A stretch of 64,000 bases of DNA, taken from Saccharum officinarum. Its lineage: Eukaryota > Streptophyta > Magnoliopsida > Poales > Poaceae. Of the stretch, positions 9,559-21,991 are shown one piece after another. Every line of letters begins with the position of its first letter. Position 1 is the first letter of the stretch. The notes beneath the pieces are model-generated. The model made no database searches, was not told the DNA's origin, and worked only from the letters and a program-made list of their open reading frames with translations. The position numbers were made by a program, and so were the translations under genes. The DNA lies in the NCBI GenBank assembly GCA_020631735.1, contig CM036231.1, positions 4,863,831 through 4,927,830 on the forward strand. Reading direction: 5' to 3'.

Positions 9559-12500
9559 TGAAAGGATCTAACAATGCCTAGAGGGGGTGAATAGTAAAGG
9601 GTCGAGATGGTGGACTAGAGGGGGATGAATAGTCCTTTCTAAAAAATTAAACACGTCGGCTAACCAAAACAAATGCGAAAATAAACTTATCGGTCTAGCC
9701 AAGACTTCACCCCTCTAACTAAGTTCACAAGCACCTCACAAAGATCCTAATTAAGTAACTAAGATGCTAAGCTTAGTAAGAGCTCACCTAATCAATTCTA
9801 GAGCAATGTCACACAAACCTATGTACTAGTACTTTGCCAACCGAGGGAGCTCCTATACAACTAGTGAAGCAAAAGCACAAAGCTCTTAAGCTCACTAGCA
9901 ATGCTCAATAACAAGGCAACCAATGCCAAATTAGAGAGCGCAAATTACTTAGCTACACAAACTAAGCAATGTGACTAACAAGGTTACACAAACCAAATTA
10001 GCCACGTAAAGGGAAGCTTCTAGCTACACAAGCAAGAAGACAACTAGCAAGCTATACTAGCAAACTAGTCATAAGAGCAACTACACAAGTACTAGTATAT
10101 GAATGTAAAAACAAGCTTGTGTATCGGAGAGCAAACCACTGAGAAGATGAACACAAAAGTTGACACGGTGATTTTTCATCGAGGTTCACTTGGTTGCCAC
10201 CAAGCTAGTCTCCGTTGTGTCGACCAACACTTCGTAGTTTGGCGGCTAATCGGTCACACACCGAGCCTCTCAAAGGGTGCTGCAAGAACCCACCATCAAG
10301 TGTGGTAGCTCAATGACACACTCAACTAGAGTTGCTCTTCGCGATCCCCGCGGGGTGAGCACAATCCCCCTCACAAAGCTTCTCCGGAGTCTCGCACAAT
10401 CTTCTTGCGAGCTTCGATGGAGCCATAAGCCACCAAGCCGTCTAGGAGGTGGCAACCTCTAAGAGTAACAAGCACCACCGGCTTGCAACACGATCACCTA
10501 GTGTCACTCGATGCAATCTCTCAAAGCAACGCACTAGAATCAACTCACTCGCAATCGATTCGCACTCTTGCAAGCACAAGTGATTTAGAGGCTCTCCAAG
10601 CACTCCTAAAGCATGGAAACTAAGTCCCAAGGGTGCTCAACACCTGCCAAGGCCGGCCACCACTTCTATTTATAAGCCTACAAACGAATATAGCCGTTAT
10701 GCCATCACTGGGCAAAAATCACGAGCGATAGACGCGCTGCCCGCGTATGTCGCACCAAAGAGTGCCACGTGTCCACGAGCTTCGAAATCCAACGGTCATG
10801 AACAGTAGCAACAGACGCGTCCTTCGGTTTTGGCCTCAACATCCATCGCGTCGAAGTACACACTCCAGTAAGCTCCATTTCATGAAATCGATCGACAGAC
10901 GCTTCTGATGCTCAGCACCACCGCGTCTATCGCCACCTCCGCTGCAAGCCAAAGCAAGGGTGGTCCGATAGACACGTCTGTCGCCCCCCGTGGCCACATC
11001 TGTTGCCCCCGAGGCCGCGTCTGTCGCCCTCCGTGGCCGCGTCTGTCGCCCCTGTCGCCGCGTCTGTCGCAGCGTCCGTCGCAGACCACCCGGCGCTAAA
11101 ACGGTCATATCTCTTAGCTCCGAACTCTAATTTCGATGATCTTGGATATTTTGGAAAGCTTACTCAGAGGGCTACACAACCCACTAAAGAATTTGATCCA
11201 AATACCAATGGATCAAAGCAGTATTCCACTTCAAGATCCATTCTAGTGTCCGGAGAACACCGAAAAATCTTTCTCTCTTCTTCAAGTTGATCAATACCAA
11301 CTCCAACACCTTCTCCTTTGCAAATGTGCAAACACCACCATATGTAAAACACCATGTGCATGTGTGTTAGCATTTTAACAATCATTTTCTCGAAGAAGTT
11401 AGGCACTCAACTTGCCTCGCCACTTGATCCTAACACATATGCAAAGTTAGATCGCTCAAGTGGCACTAGATGACCGATATGCAAACAAGTTTGCCCCTCT
11501 TGATAGTACGGCCATCTATCCTAAACCCAGTCATCAAGTTCTCTACATATCTATGACCGGTGAAATGAAAATACCCTAGGAATATACCTTTGTCTTGCGC
11601 ATTCTATTCCATCTCCTCCATTGTTGATGCAACACATGCACCAAACAATCATCAAATGATATGATCATTTCATATTATCATATGACCGTATTGGTTCATC
11701 GATCTTGACCTCACTTGCTCTTCACCGTTGTCTCGGTCCTTCGGCGCCAAGCCATCACACAACTTGCCCTTCACCCTAGCAACCGATCCATTGAGCCAAG
11801 CCTCATCTTGATCTTCTCCACCTTGGTCACATGACTTCATACCATGTCTCATGTGCAATAGGCTCCTTCATGACACCATCACCTGTGGACTAATCTCCTG
11901 CGTATCTCACATAACCACATATTAGTCCACCTATGTTGTCACTCAATTACCAAAATCAAACAAGGACCTTTCAAATAGGCGTATCTAAAAATTTACTATA
12001 AATGCTAAGTTCAAATTTGTCAGCCACTGTCGAAAGTTCGGACAGTTTGGGTCGAAACTTCCAACGTCGTCAGAAGTTCCAGCATAAACTGTCAAAAGTC
12101 CCGACGCCTATGTGAACTACAAAAGCAGTGCCAAATTTAACTATGCGGATAAATAATCTTACAACCCCACTTCCTAGTGGTTAGATGAAGATGTTGGGTC
12201 ACTCCCTTGACGCTGAAATGCCTCCAAATTGTAGATCAAGTCCAAACCCTAATAAGAAGCTTGAGAGAAAGACAAACAAATACAAGTAACTTCGATCCAT
12301 CACAACAACAACAAGTACGCTGGACACAAGAATTTATCCCGAGGTTCGGCAACCCCTATGTCCTCATTGTTGAGGTGACCACAAAGGTCGGAGTCTCTTT
12401 CACCTCCTTGCCTCTCAAGGAAACCACAAAGGTCACTTGAGCTTTCCACTAAGAAAACAAGGGTAATACAAACTTCTCAAGGCTTTTCCACAAGATGAAA

Positions 12501-13456
12501 GCTCTTGGGCGACACCTAACGGCTAGGAGCAAAGCTCCAAGAGTAATAGACGCAAATCCAACCGGCTTAATGAAGAAATCAAGTGCTAAAGTTTGCCAAA
12601 GTGATTTTCTCACTCAATCCACTCTCCTATCACTCAAATCCTTAGGGAATCAAAGTTAGGAGTAAAGGGAAGAGGAGAGGAGAGTCTTGAATGCTTGGGA
12701 GCTATTTTGGATGAAGGTTGGTGGCAATGAATGAGTGGATAAAGGTTAGAAGAGAGGAGGGAGCTATTTATACTCATAGTAAGAATCTAACCGTTCAGAT
12801 CTATGTCGGAAGTTCCGATGCAGATCTCGGGACTTCCGACCTCTATAGAAAACACTGTTCACAGCAAGGTCAAAGTCAGCACAAGCGTTGAAACTGTCGG
12901 CGTATGTTGGGATTTCCGACAGTCAGAACTCCCGATGTATGTCAGGATTTCTGACAATAGCGATCAGCAGGCTAGCCAAGGGTCCAGGCGTCAGGACTCT
13001 CGACCTGAGTCGGGACTTTCGACGGCCACAGTCACCGCACAGGCTAAGTGACTGGGCGTCGGGACTTTCGACGGTCGGGAGTTCTGACTTACGTCAGGAC
13101 TTCCGACATCAAAAGTCTCCAAAAAATATTCTACGTGCTCGTGAAGTGCTAGAGTGTTTCTCTTTTGATTTTATTTTTATATTTGAGCACTCTATCTTTC
13201 TTAGACCACCTAAACTTGCATCCCTCTTTATAGTACGGTGAACCTAAACCCAAAATGAAAGACAAACTTTGGATAGCGCTTTGAGTTCGTCCGCCTTTTC
13301 AACTTCAAGAATTGAGGGATACCATTTCATCTTAGATCAACTCCTTAATTCTTACAAAGGACTAAATCTGCAATATATCTCATTAAGATCTCATTAGTCC
13401 CTAATTTGGATGTCATCAATACACCAGAACCCACATAGGGGGCAAATGCACTTTCA
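9559..13456 (-). mobile_element. 3' LTR of a minus-strand Sirevirus, split by a solo LTR, copy 1
   Basis: On the minus strand the LTR starts TGAAAGTGCATTTGCCCCC at 13456, directly after a polypurine tract, and ends CTTTCA at 9559. It is split by the solo LTR 9595-11973. Removing that insert and one AATAG duplication leaves about 1.5 kb. A minus TATA box lies at about 12773-12764. Upstream of it in the sense direction (12800-13110) is an array of TCGGAAGTTCCGA / CGGGACTTTCGACGG-type motifs, and a few more occur at 12020-12110. The other LTR of this element is not in the window. Confidence 0.85.
9595..11973 (-). mobile_element. Nested solo Sirevirus LTR, copy 1
   Basis: The element is bounded by a perfect 5-base target duplication AATAG (9590-9594 and 11974-11978). 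Its plus-strand left end is TAAAGGGTC, a decayed TG start, and its right end is CCTTTCA. It has the Sirevirus segments CTAGAGGGGGATGAATAG near the left end and CAATTACCAAAATCAAACAAG near the right. A minus TATA (CTTATAAATA) lies at about 10675-10666. The motif array at 10715-11090 is of the AGACGCGTCTGTCGCC type. No internal region or second LTR is present, so this is a solo LTR of about 2.4 kb. Confidence 0.87.
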
Positions 13457-13470
13457 ATCTCCCCCTTTTT
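13457..13470 (-). promoter_or_regulatory. Sirevirus polypurine tract, copy 1
   Basis: The minus strand reads AAAAAGGGGGAGAT immediately before the TGAAAG start of the 3' LTR. This is the plus-strand DNA primer site for reverse transcription. Copy 2 is at 27852-27865. Confidence 0.85.
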
Positions 13471-14770
13471 GGTAATTGATGACAACCAACTACTTTTATA
13501 AGAATGAAAGAATTTAAGCTTTTGAACCCCAAAATTTATAGAGAGCTCCCCCTTAATATATGCAATGAATTTGAATTTTCAATGATGATCATTTATCCAT
13601 AATTTGCATATATCAAGACACAGAAGCTCCCCTAAATTTTGCAATTTGTGGGGTGCAACAAGTGTTTGTGAACAAGTATATATCCGTGAAAAAGTGATGC
13701 AATATTACATGTTATATTCACACAACAAGTAAAAAGAGAATGTGATGGCCAAGATCTCAAAGTGAAAAACTTGAATCAACACATGGCCATCCAAAATAAC
13801 ATCCACCATTCACATATAGAGACAAACAAGATAACTAATAAATAGATAGGTAAACATTACTTGTCCTACAATCATCCATCACAAGCAAATATATAGTTGT
13901 ACATCACATAGTTGTCACCACATGGCATAGTTAATACAAACCACTTAGTTCAAAGTCTCAAACACTAAGCGACCAACTAACTTAGTACATGAAGATAAAA
14001 GCCTAACACTCCCCCTTTGTCAACAAGTGCCAAAAGGGTAGGGCCGCGGAGAGAAACGACTACTCGTCCTCATAGTCCTCATCATCATGGTCACCACCAC
14101 CATCATCGTCGTCGTCATCTTCATCTTCCTCGATGTAGTCCTTGTCCTTGTCAGTAGCCTTGCTCTTGCCATGAGGGTGAGAAGAAGCATCGTCCTCATA
14201 TGCTACACAAGCCTCATCATAAAGTGTCAGAGGATCACGGGGAGGCACAAATGGCAGCGGAGGTGAGGACTCAATACCAGCGCGCTGCTCCAGACGGTAA
14301 GCCTCTCTTGCATGTCATGCTCACATTGAGCACTAGCACAACATTGTCCAAACATGTAGGTCATGAGAAACTTGAACTTGCTGGGCTTCTTACCAGAGGA
14401 GGAGGAGAGTGGCTCAGCACTAGAAGCACAAGAAGCTGCAGGTGGTGAAGCACCACGGGGAGAGCAAGAGCCCAAAGCACCTTTGCCTTTTCCTTTTCCT
14501 TTGGCAGCTTCCTTCAATTCTTTTGCAGCCGTATGAGACATCTTGTTGGAAATCTTGAGAAGTTTATGAGTGGAATCTGTGGGAACCGGATGCCTAACAC
14601 TCACTCAATCACATGCATAATATAGGGGGCATACGGATAGTGCTTCATAGGATCCTCACTCACATCATGAATCTTGTTCCAAATGTAGCGACTGACGGAA
14701 GAACTTGTCCAAAAATCCTCACCAAAGCGCTGAAGCACCTTCTTGAGAATCATCACGAAGATAAGTGGAG
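13471..14770 (-). pseudogene. Sirevirus 3' internal region with broken env-position ORF, copy 1
   Basis: About 600 bases of AT-rich non-coding sequence follow the polypurine tract (13471-14055). They include a second purine tract, AAAGGGGGAGTGTTAGGC, on the minus strand near 14018. Further right, the minus strand encodes an acidic-tailed protein (EEDEDDDDDDGGGDHDDEDY, from about 14130 to 14065). Its frame is broken several times by one-base indels relative to copy 2, most of them within 500 bases of the contig end, so sequencing error is likely. See 28455-29317 for the better copy. Confidence 0.6.
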
Positions 14771-14870
14771 NNNNNNNNNNNNNNNNNNNNNNNNNNNNNN
14801 NNNNNNNNNNNNNNNNNNNNNNNNNNNNNNNNNNNNNNNNNNNNNNNNNNNNNNNNNNNNNNNNNNNNNN
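14771..14870. other. Assembly gap of 100 N
   Basis: Exactly 100 N separate the two copies of the 14.3 kb repeat. A round 100 N run is a common convention for a scaffold join of unknown size. Because flanking sequence duplicates on both sides, the true gap is probably negative (an overlap). Confidence 0.99.
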
Positions 14871-15072
14871 TGTGGCAATGTTGCAAAAAACTATCATCAA
14901 ATGTGATCAGAACGGGTGGACTACTGAAACATCTGATTCTACCTTTTTGAGATGTTAGGTTTATAGGAATGCAGTCAGATCATAACAGCACAGTGCCACA
15001 ATTAGGTGACTGAAATCAGAAATTAAGTATTCAGACATTGGTAATAGAAGCTATGGAACTCATAAATTGTAC

Positions 15073-16902
15073 CTTCATCGTAAGCCCCATGCCTGTTCTC
15101 AAGGTCCACTTTCCGAATTGAGTTGAGAACCTTCACCTGCATGAGTGGAAAAGTTTTTATAATCATGTATCAAAGGCAGCACCTTCTAACTTCCATCTAG
15201 CACAGTAGTGTCGATTTCCTATGTTAAAAGGATTATATGACCATACCTTTTCATCTCTGATATCCTGTCTATCAAGACTTACAGGTGGTTCCATGGCAGA
15301 TAGAGGTATTGTTGAAGAATGCGACCGACTGTGAACTATGTCACGGATTATCCCATAATTTCCAAAGTACCTGCAAGGGCATATGTTTTTGAACTAAAAT
15401 GATCTAGAATTAGAATGCCCAAACATGAATAGATTCTGAATAAATAAAACCAAGATAAGATAATTTCAAAGGCTAAACAGAAGAGACTATTGTAAAGTTC
15501 AAACAAACCACTATATATGACCGTACAATTTCCTAGTGATTCATTCCATTAAGTGAAAAATAATCTCGCCATGCACATAATTCCAATCAGAATTTAATCT
15601 AACCATCCCTTATTTGTTGTCATCTACAGTGTCCACATAATACATCCTTGTGAGGAACTCACTTGTCATCACATTTTCACTGCATTCACAATAAACAGCA
15701 GGGCACATTCTTCTTAGTTTGGTAAAGCCTTTTATTTTGTACGATACGATAGTAAAACTATGTTTTTTTAAGGGACAGTAAACCATGTTAGTACATGCAC
15801 TGGAAACTTTGGAAGAAGCAAAAAGCGGTGTCAAGCACCAACCTAAACAACAGATTCTTTGGTCTAAAACCATGCTTTGCAGCATCAAAGTTGGCATAAG
15901 AATGGGTTGGCTATGATATTATTTATATTGATCTCAAAGCTGTAAAGGGAAATAGTATAGATACTGACATGACCAAAAATCTGGCAAAAACATACTGGTG
16001 ATCCACCTGGCAGGTCAAATTGGCCTCAGTTACAGATCTTAAGCCCTGATCTGTTAATTTCTTCCTAGAATATCCAAATATACCAACATTCTGCAGCAAA
16101 AAAACAAAAAACGAAAAGGTGTAACATGAAAATGACAGTAGCAGAAGCTATTGTATGTTCATACCGGACGAAGGAAAACCACTGTAATACAGAGCAAATA
16201 GCGCTGGAAAAACCTTAGTTGTTGGCAGCTTGCTGGGAGGTCCAATTACAGCAACGCAAAGAGATGGTTCATTGTTCGAGTGTCCTGTGGACATAGCGGA
16301 CTCTTTCTTTTGAACAGGAGAACTGATTTCAAAAGGAGATGTAGCGGACTCTCCTTTTGAACAGGATAATTGATTTGAAAAGGAGATGTGTCCATGACCC
16401 TGAGGCACTGATTTTTCCTGAAACAGTTGAGCTATCCAAAGTATGAGAGCCTGTGTTGGCAATTTGGCCCCCAGAACCTGCATAAGATAATATGACAAGG
16501 AAAATCTGTCATGAGTTTTTTTTATATAATGCTAGTGCAAACTGCATGAATGTATCAAAGGTACGAAATAATCCAGTGTCAGCAGCACCGAGGAAATCAT
16601 AAAGCATTAGGATAGTAGCGACAACTATGATAAGCACCTCTGCACATGGGAAGCTACAGAACCCAACACAACTGATTTCCCAATAGAGTGCTAACCATAA
16701 GCAAGATGCATGTTCCAATAACTTGTCTTTTCAGTCAGAGATGCAGCCTCCAAGTAATCTGGAACTCTATAATTCCCTCGAACATCTAGATTTCTCTGAA
16801 GTTGCCGTCCATGATGCCTCTTCAATGCCTTCGGGAGTTTCAGGTTTGCAGCAATCCAGCATCTCTATCCACAAGCCTGTGTTCTGAAACCTTTAGCAGG
16901 TC
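15073..16902 (-). pseudogene. G6PD4: Glucose-6-phosphate dehydrogenase 4-like pseudogene, copy 2
   Basis: This is the same remnant as at 319-2511, in the second contig. Exon-like blocks are 16696-16902, 16165-16477, 15996-16090, about 15555-15679, 15247-15370 and 15073-15136. The last block seen in copy 1 (QIQFHHVP) is absent because copy 2 starts at the base matching 480. The stop after TVDDNK and the 4-base duplication are shared, so they are real. Three one-base differences are private: a T run near 16350, an A run near 15672 and a T run near 15311. Each shifts frame relative to copy 1 and is best explained by base-calling error. Confidence 0.82.
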
Positions 16903-16979
16903 CTGCAACCTATGTACAAAGCATCAAGTAGAAAAATCAGTAGATGAATGTTGCAATGCGTAAATACCAAATAATGTAA

Positions 16980-17553
16980 GAGCATCTCCAACAACTCCTT
17001 AAAACAGGTTGCTATTCTTATAATTTTGGCAAAAAACACAAAATTCCTTCTCCAACAACTCCTCAAACCAACTTGCTATTTATCCGAACTTGCTATTCAC
17101 CGGCCTTGCGTGCGGAAGAATACGCGCGCGGAAAGGACTTGCTATCCCGATCTCGGGGCATCGGCGGCGCTCCCGGGCGGCCTCGGCGACGCTCCGGGAC
17201 GGCCTCGGGGCTGGAGCCGAGGGGCGGGGCTGGCCGGAGCGAGGAGGACCGCCACCAGTGCTGTTGTTCCTCGTCGGCGCGGGAGGAGGTGCCGCGGCCG
17301 CCGGTGAGGCACCGGCGACGAGCGCGGGCTGCCGTTGTGACGAGAAAAGTTAACGGGGCTCTTCGTTCACTAGCGGAGCTCTTCGTTCGTTTAGCGGGCC
17401 TCTTCGTTCGTTAGCGGGCTTCTTCATTTTGGCAAATGTGTTTTAAGGAGTTGTTGGAGAGAGATCCTTTTTTTTCACTTGCCAAATAAATTAGCAACTT
17501 GCTAAAACTCAAGATTTACCGAGTGATTTTTTTTCAAGTTGTTGGAGATGCTC
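16980..17553. mobile_element. PIF/Harbinger-type non-autonomous element, copy 2
   Basis: This is the same insertion as 2590-3163 in the second contig, with the same 17-base inverted repeats, TAA duplication and GC-rich core. It is not an independent insertion. Confidence 0.88.
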
Positions 17554-17737
17554 TAAGGCAAGAAACTCCATGACATCATGAACGCCTAATAAATCAGATG
17601 GGATAAATTCCTCTGTCAGACACCTACTGCGAAGCAATTTTTGGCCCCTGCTCTTCCCCAAACCAGAACCCTAGAAATCAAAATCCCCAAATCTCAGTGC
17701 ATCCCTAACCCTAAGGCAAAGAAATAAGGGCATTTAC

Positions 17738-18095
17738 CTATACCAAGACGACGACGAACTCGACGTTGGCCCTACGCGAGGTGGCGGCCGGCAACAATCA
17801 GGGAGCCGCGCCGCCGTCGGTACTGGCCTGTGCGTGTGCATGCATCTCCGGCTAAGGGTGCCGACCGAGGGGCCATCGGACGTTGTCGCGCCGGCGAGGG
17901 GCGACCCGGTTGCGCCACCATCGGTCCCCGCACGCTTGTCGTGGCCGGTGCCGCGACGGAGAGGAGACCGCCCGGCGGCGGTGTGGCGCGGCTGTGGCAC
18001 AGAGGGTGAGGAGCACTCGAGGTGATCCCGTCCGGCGGTGACGGAGGTGATCCCGTCCGGCGGCGGCTACGGGCGAAGCGGTAGCGCTGCTTCAT
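17738..18095 (-). other. GC-rich putative first exon of the G6PD4-like remnant, copy 2
   Basis: This is identical in content to 3348-3705: a GC-rich block with a GTAAAT donor on the minus strand and Arg/Ser/Pro-rich frames from ATGs at 18095 and 18000. The same caution applies. Confidence 0.4.
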
Positions 18096-18829
18096 GCAGG
18101 GACAGAAAGGAGGCGTTGGCGTGGGCGAGGTCGATGGCGCGATCGTGATGAGCGGTTTCGCGGCAGAAAGGGAGAGGAGGCAAATGTGTGATTGGAGCGT
18201 GATTGGAGGCGGTGCCGAGGGAAGCGCGCAGGGAGGGAGTGAATGTGCGACGCCGGCCGAACTTTGCGAGGTAGCGAGCGGGCGATGCCGGATGAACGAT
18301 TCTCTTACGAATTTTTTTAGTCGTAGAGAAAGGTTTAATCCGACATCTAACGTTTACCCTTATTCCTATGCTACATTTTCTGATCCCACAGACGGCCACG
18401 TCGCCTGTTTACCCTGTCCGTTCGGTTTGCCATCAATGGTCTTCGTACCACAGCCTCCGTCTCTGCGACTTATAATCCGTCTTTTTCAACTTATTTTTTT
18501 AAATCGAAACAGTATTTTTCTCTCACAACAAATCAGCCATCAACGTTTTTCAACCGGCTTATCAGCACAGCGGAACGGCTCCTCCGTCTCCAACCCACAT
18601 AGGGGCCACGGGATCAAAAAAAATGGTGCCTCGCGAAGCTTCTGTGACGCTCGCGAGCTCGTGTGCCCTCCGCCCCCCCAAACCCGCAGCGCCCCTTGTC
18701 GCAAAAAAAAAAACCCGCAGCGCCCCGAAATATCAAAAAAGAAAAAAAACGCAGCGCCCTGGTACCCTCCGCCGCGCCAGCCTGCCCTCAGTGCCGCGGG
18801 CTCAGCGGCGCGCGCGTTGTCCAGCACCT

Positions 18830-21740
18830 GCTGCCGCCTCGGCGCTACCCCGAGTTTATACCTCCATCGTGTTCAGCTCAAATCCAAATATATGATGCGG
18901 ACAGGTTATACCATACAAAAGGAGCAGATCCAAGACAAGAACTTCCGCTTGTGGTTACCAATTTGAGTGAGAGTGTTTAACGTCAGAAAGATATATATGA
19001 CAAAGTTGTTCACAATGGGAAGGTCGAAATACAGACCGCCCATCGTAAACAGCTTTGTCATATATTGCTCAGTTTTAAGCAAATTCTGCTTTGTAAGACC
19101 AAGTCTAGCAACTTCATTTCTATTTCCTGTTACGTACGCATCAGTACATACTATTGTTTGCCTTCACTCAAGTGTTGGATCAAGGCTTAATTCCCGTCAA
19201 GGTAGTTACTGAAATCTTTTTCTCCTCCTTACAGCCAGCAGATCCATATCCTACATGTCATGAGGCCTTTCGTATTTGCTATGTGCTAATCTATATCACT
19301 TATTGTTCCATACTACCTATGTTAACCATTGCATGGTTGCTAATGCAGTCACTCTGCTTTTATCAAATTTCTTGAAGCAAATAGATAAATGCTGCACCAA
19401 CTGGAGAAGCCCATAAAAAGCTTAGGCCTCAAATGGTGGAGGATTCATAAATCGCAAGCATTGCTCCATTGCTACCCATGGTCTCCTCTATTAGCGTCAT
19501 TTTTCATACTTGGGTTCTAGTCGTGCCTCCTAAAATTAGCAGTCTATTTTATTCATGCAACTTCTAATTCATATAACATTTTCTTTGTCATGCACTTCTT
19601 TGCAGAAACTTCTATGAATGATAGTGTGCTGCATGGAGCACTACCTCATTTAGCGATGCCCTTCCTATGAGTTCGTTTATAAATCTACCCGTCCTGTTTG
19701 ATGATGTTCACGCAATCACCGTATAGGTACAATCTTTGTCCTTCTGTTTTCTCAGAGTTATGGATAATAGTTTGAATGCCTTTTGTCAGATAGTTCAGCA
19801 CATGTTTGTTATTTCATGGATAATAGTTTTAGGATCTTTCAACCAGTTGTGCACACCTTTCTTCAGCTGTTATGCTGTCTGAACCAATTTTATTTTTGCC
19901 TACTCAAAGTGATAACATCCTCTATAGGCAGAGCGAAAACAATAAACGTGCAGTATATCAGATAAATGTGTAGTTCTTAAGGGATATACATTCCCTAATA
20001 CAATGCAGCTGCAGTGAATGGACCATTTGCTTCATTTGGTTTACCTAATTTTTTTTGGGCTAGCCTTTTCCTGCTTATGAGAATGATGGCTACCACTCAC
20101 TTAACATTATTCTGAGCATTGCAATAGGCTGCGATTTCTGTATTGCCTTCATACGATTTCTGTATTGCCTTCACTAACAGGCATTGAGTTCTCTGGTCTA
20201 ATTTTCAAAGGGATTCAAATTGTTTGATTCTTCATTTAAATTATTTCATCATGCGAATTCAACGCAAATAAACTGATTCCCACAAACTTGGCAGTGTTTT
20301 TTTTAGGGAGGCATGGCGCTGTTTTGATGCAACACTTATTGTGCCTTTCGACCAGTACGACAATAGACAACTCAAGGTTAGTACTCGGCTCATACATTGG
20401 TCGGCCTAGCAGTGCAATATCAATTTTAGTTCTCCACTGCTAATTGCAAATCAAAATTTAATGAACCTTGGTAGCTTCTGTTGAACAAAAATATGGATTA
20501 GGACTAACCTAAAATTATATGTGGTTTCAAGTTAACCCTACTTTAATTTGCATAGAGTAGGATGTGCCACTGACCTGCCAAAGGCAACATTATTCTACCA
20601 GACAGATAATTTTGTACTTATCTTTATTTTTTTTCTAAAGTTTTGGAAAGCCCTGCTCAACACCTAGATGTAAATCAGTTCTACAATATGCAATGGCCTG
20701 TGCACTGGTCTTTTTATCTTTCTTTGCCAAAAAAATTGACATGGTTTTGTCTTGCCATTTAAAATAAGTTATGAAATTATTAGAGTTTGGGACCCTGCTC
20801 CCTTAACCAAGTTAGAAGGATGCAGGATTTACATTAGGCAGTACAGGTTTTGTTCAAGGAGTTCGATTGGAATGTGATGAGGCTGAGTTTAGCATATAAT
20901 ATATACACAGCTGTTTAAGATCCTCACAGTACATTGAACTATGCTACCTTCTATAGTAATTGCATTTTGGCAGATTTAAGTACTGATTTAATAGTGTTAC
21001 ATGGGCAGAAAGTGGGTCAAAATTGAAACCAAATTTGAAATGTACGCAATGAACAGAGATAGTCAATTGCATCCTTTCGGTGATAAAATATTTTATTCTT
21101 CGCTAAAAGTACCATTTGACCTTTACTGGAGAAAGAATTAGACTACTGCCAAGATCAGTCATATAAGATATTTTTTGTTTAGACAATATGAACTTTAATC
21201 TAAAATATACACAATAGGCAGATAGCTCATTTCCTGTATGTACCATTTTATCTGCTATATTTAGCCATGAACTCACACTGCAATACATGTTTAAATATTT
21301 ATGTGCTTATTGTTTGCTAACTGACATTTATCTCATGCCTTACCCTCTTTATCCTACAGTGCCTTTAATTTGCCAGATGTTTTATATAGAGTATATCCCA
21401 GATTTGCTAAGCATGAGGAAGAATTAAAGGAGTAATTTTTTTTGTTTTTGTTTTGGGACAACCACATTGTATTTTATGATGAGAACATTGTACAATGTGA
21501 ACAATTCTCAGAGGTGCCAGGTGCCAATATTTAAGGATACTAATATGTGTAATGTATTCAGACTCCTTTTATTAGTAAACTTATATGTGTTAGAGCTAAC
21601 ATTATTGTATGTTGGGTCACTGGTATGCTAAAAAAAGGCTGAATGCCCTCTTCATGCATTTTTGTGTGCAGATTACCGACCAAGGTCTGAATCTGATGAA
21701 AAACGAAAGGCTCACTATCCTTGATGTATATAAAAGTGGC
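18830..21740 (+). pseudogene. Fragments of an unrecognised multi-exon plant gene, copy 2
   Basis: This is the second-contig version of 4441-7350. It has the same exon-like blocks and splice borders, with a few homopolymer differences and one G/A substitution near 19703. It adds no independent information about function. Confidence 0.45.
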
Positions 21741-21827
21741 CCTCAGTAATGGCTTTTTTTTTTTTGCTTTCCTATGGTTCAAAACCGCTCTTTTAGAATT
21801 TTGTGCTTCTTATGAATCATAGCTTGC

Positions 21828-21859
21828 TAGCCCGCGCAACTGCGCAGGGTACCGACTAG
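21828..21859 (+). mobile_element. Helitron-like 3' terminus, copy 2
   Basis: Same hairpin and CTAG end as at 7437-7468, with CTAG at 21856-21859. It belongs to the second contig copy. Confidence 0.65.
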
Positions 21860-21991
21860 TTGTTATTTATTGTTAGCATTAACTTATATTATGGATGTGA
21901 TGGTCATTATAAAATAAATTATAAAAGCATAAAACATAAGTAGATATGTATCATTCGTTTTGTAGGAATGTTTAATAGTTTTTTTTCTTTC

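Larger units (their letters stand above)
480..14770. repeat. 14.3 kb direct repeat, copy 1 (right end of left contig)
   Basis: This segment is nearly identical, in the same orientation, to 14871-29163. The offset drifts only between 14388 and 14393 bases across the length, so the copies are collinear with small indels. Differences are mainly one- or two-base changes in homopolymers, plus a handful of substitutions. Copy 1 stops at the first N, at a sequence that continues without a break in copy 2 after 29163. The copy boundaries are therefore contig ends rather than biological junctions. Positions 1-479 extend the locus further left and exist only here. Confidence 0.97.

Noticed and set aside
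9559..11973. A single LTR insertion from 9559 to 11973
   Set aside because: The flanks GTACG and AATAG do not match. Placing the inner boundary at 9595 gives a perfect AATAG duplication and leaves 9559-9594 as the end of the surrounding LTR.
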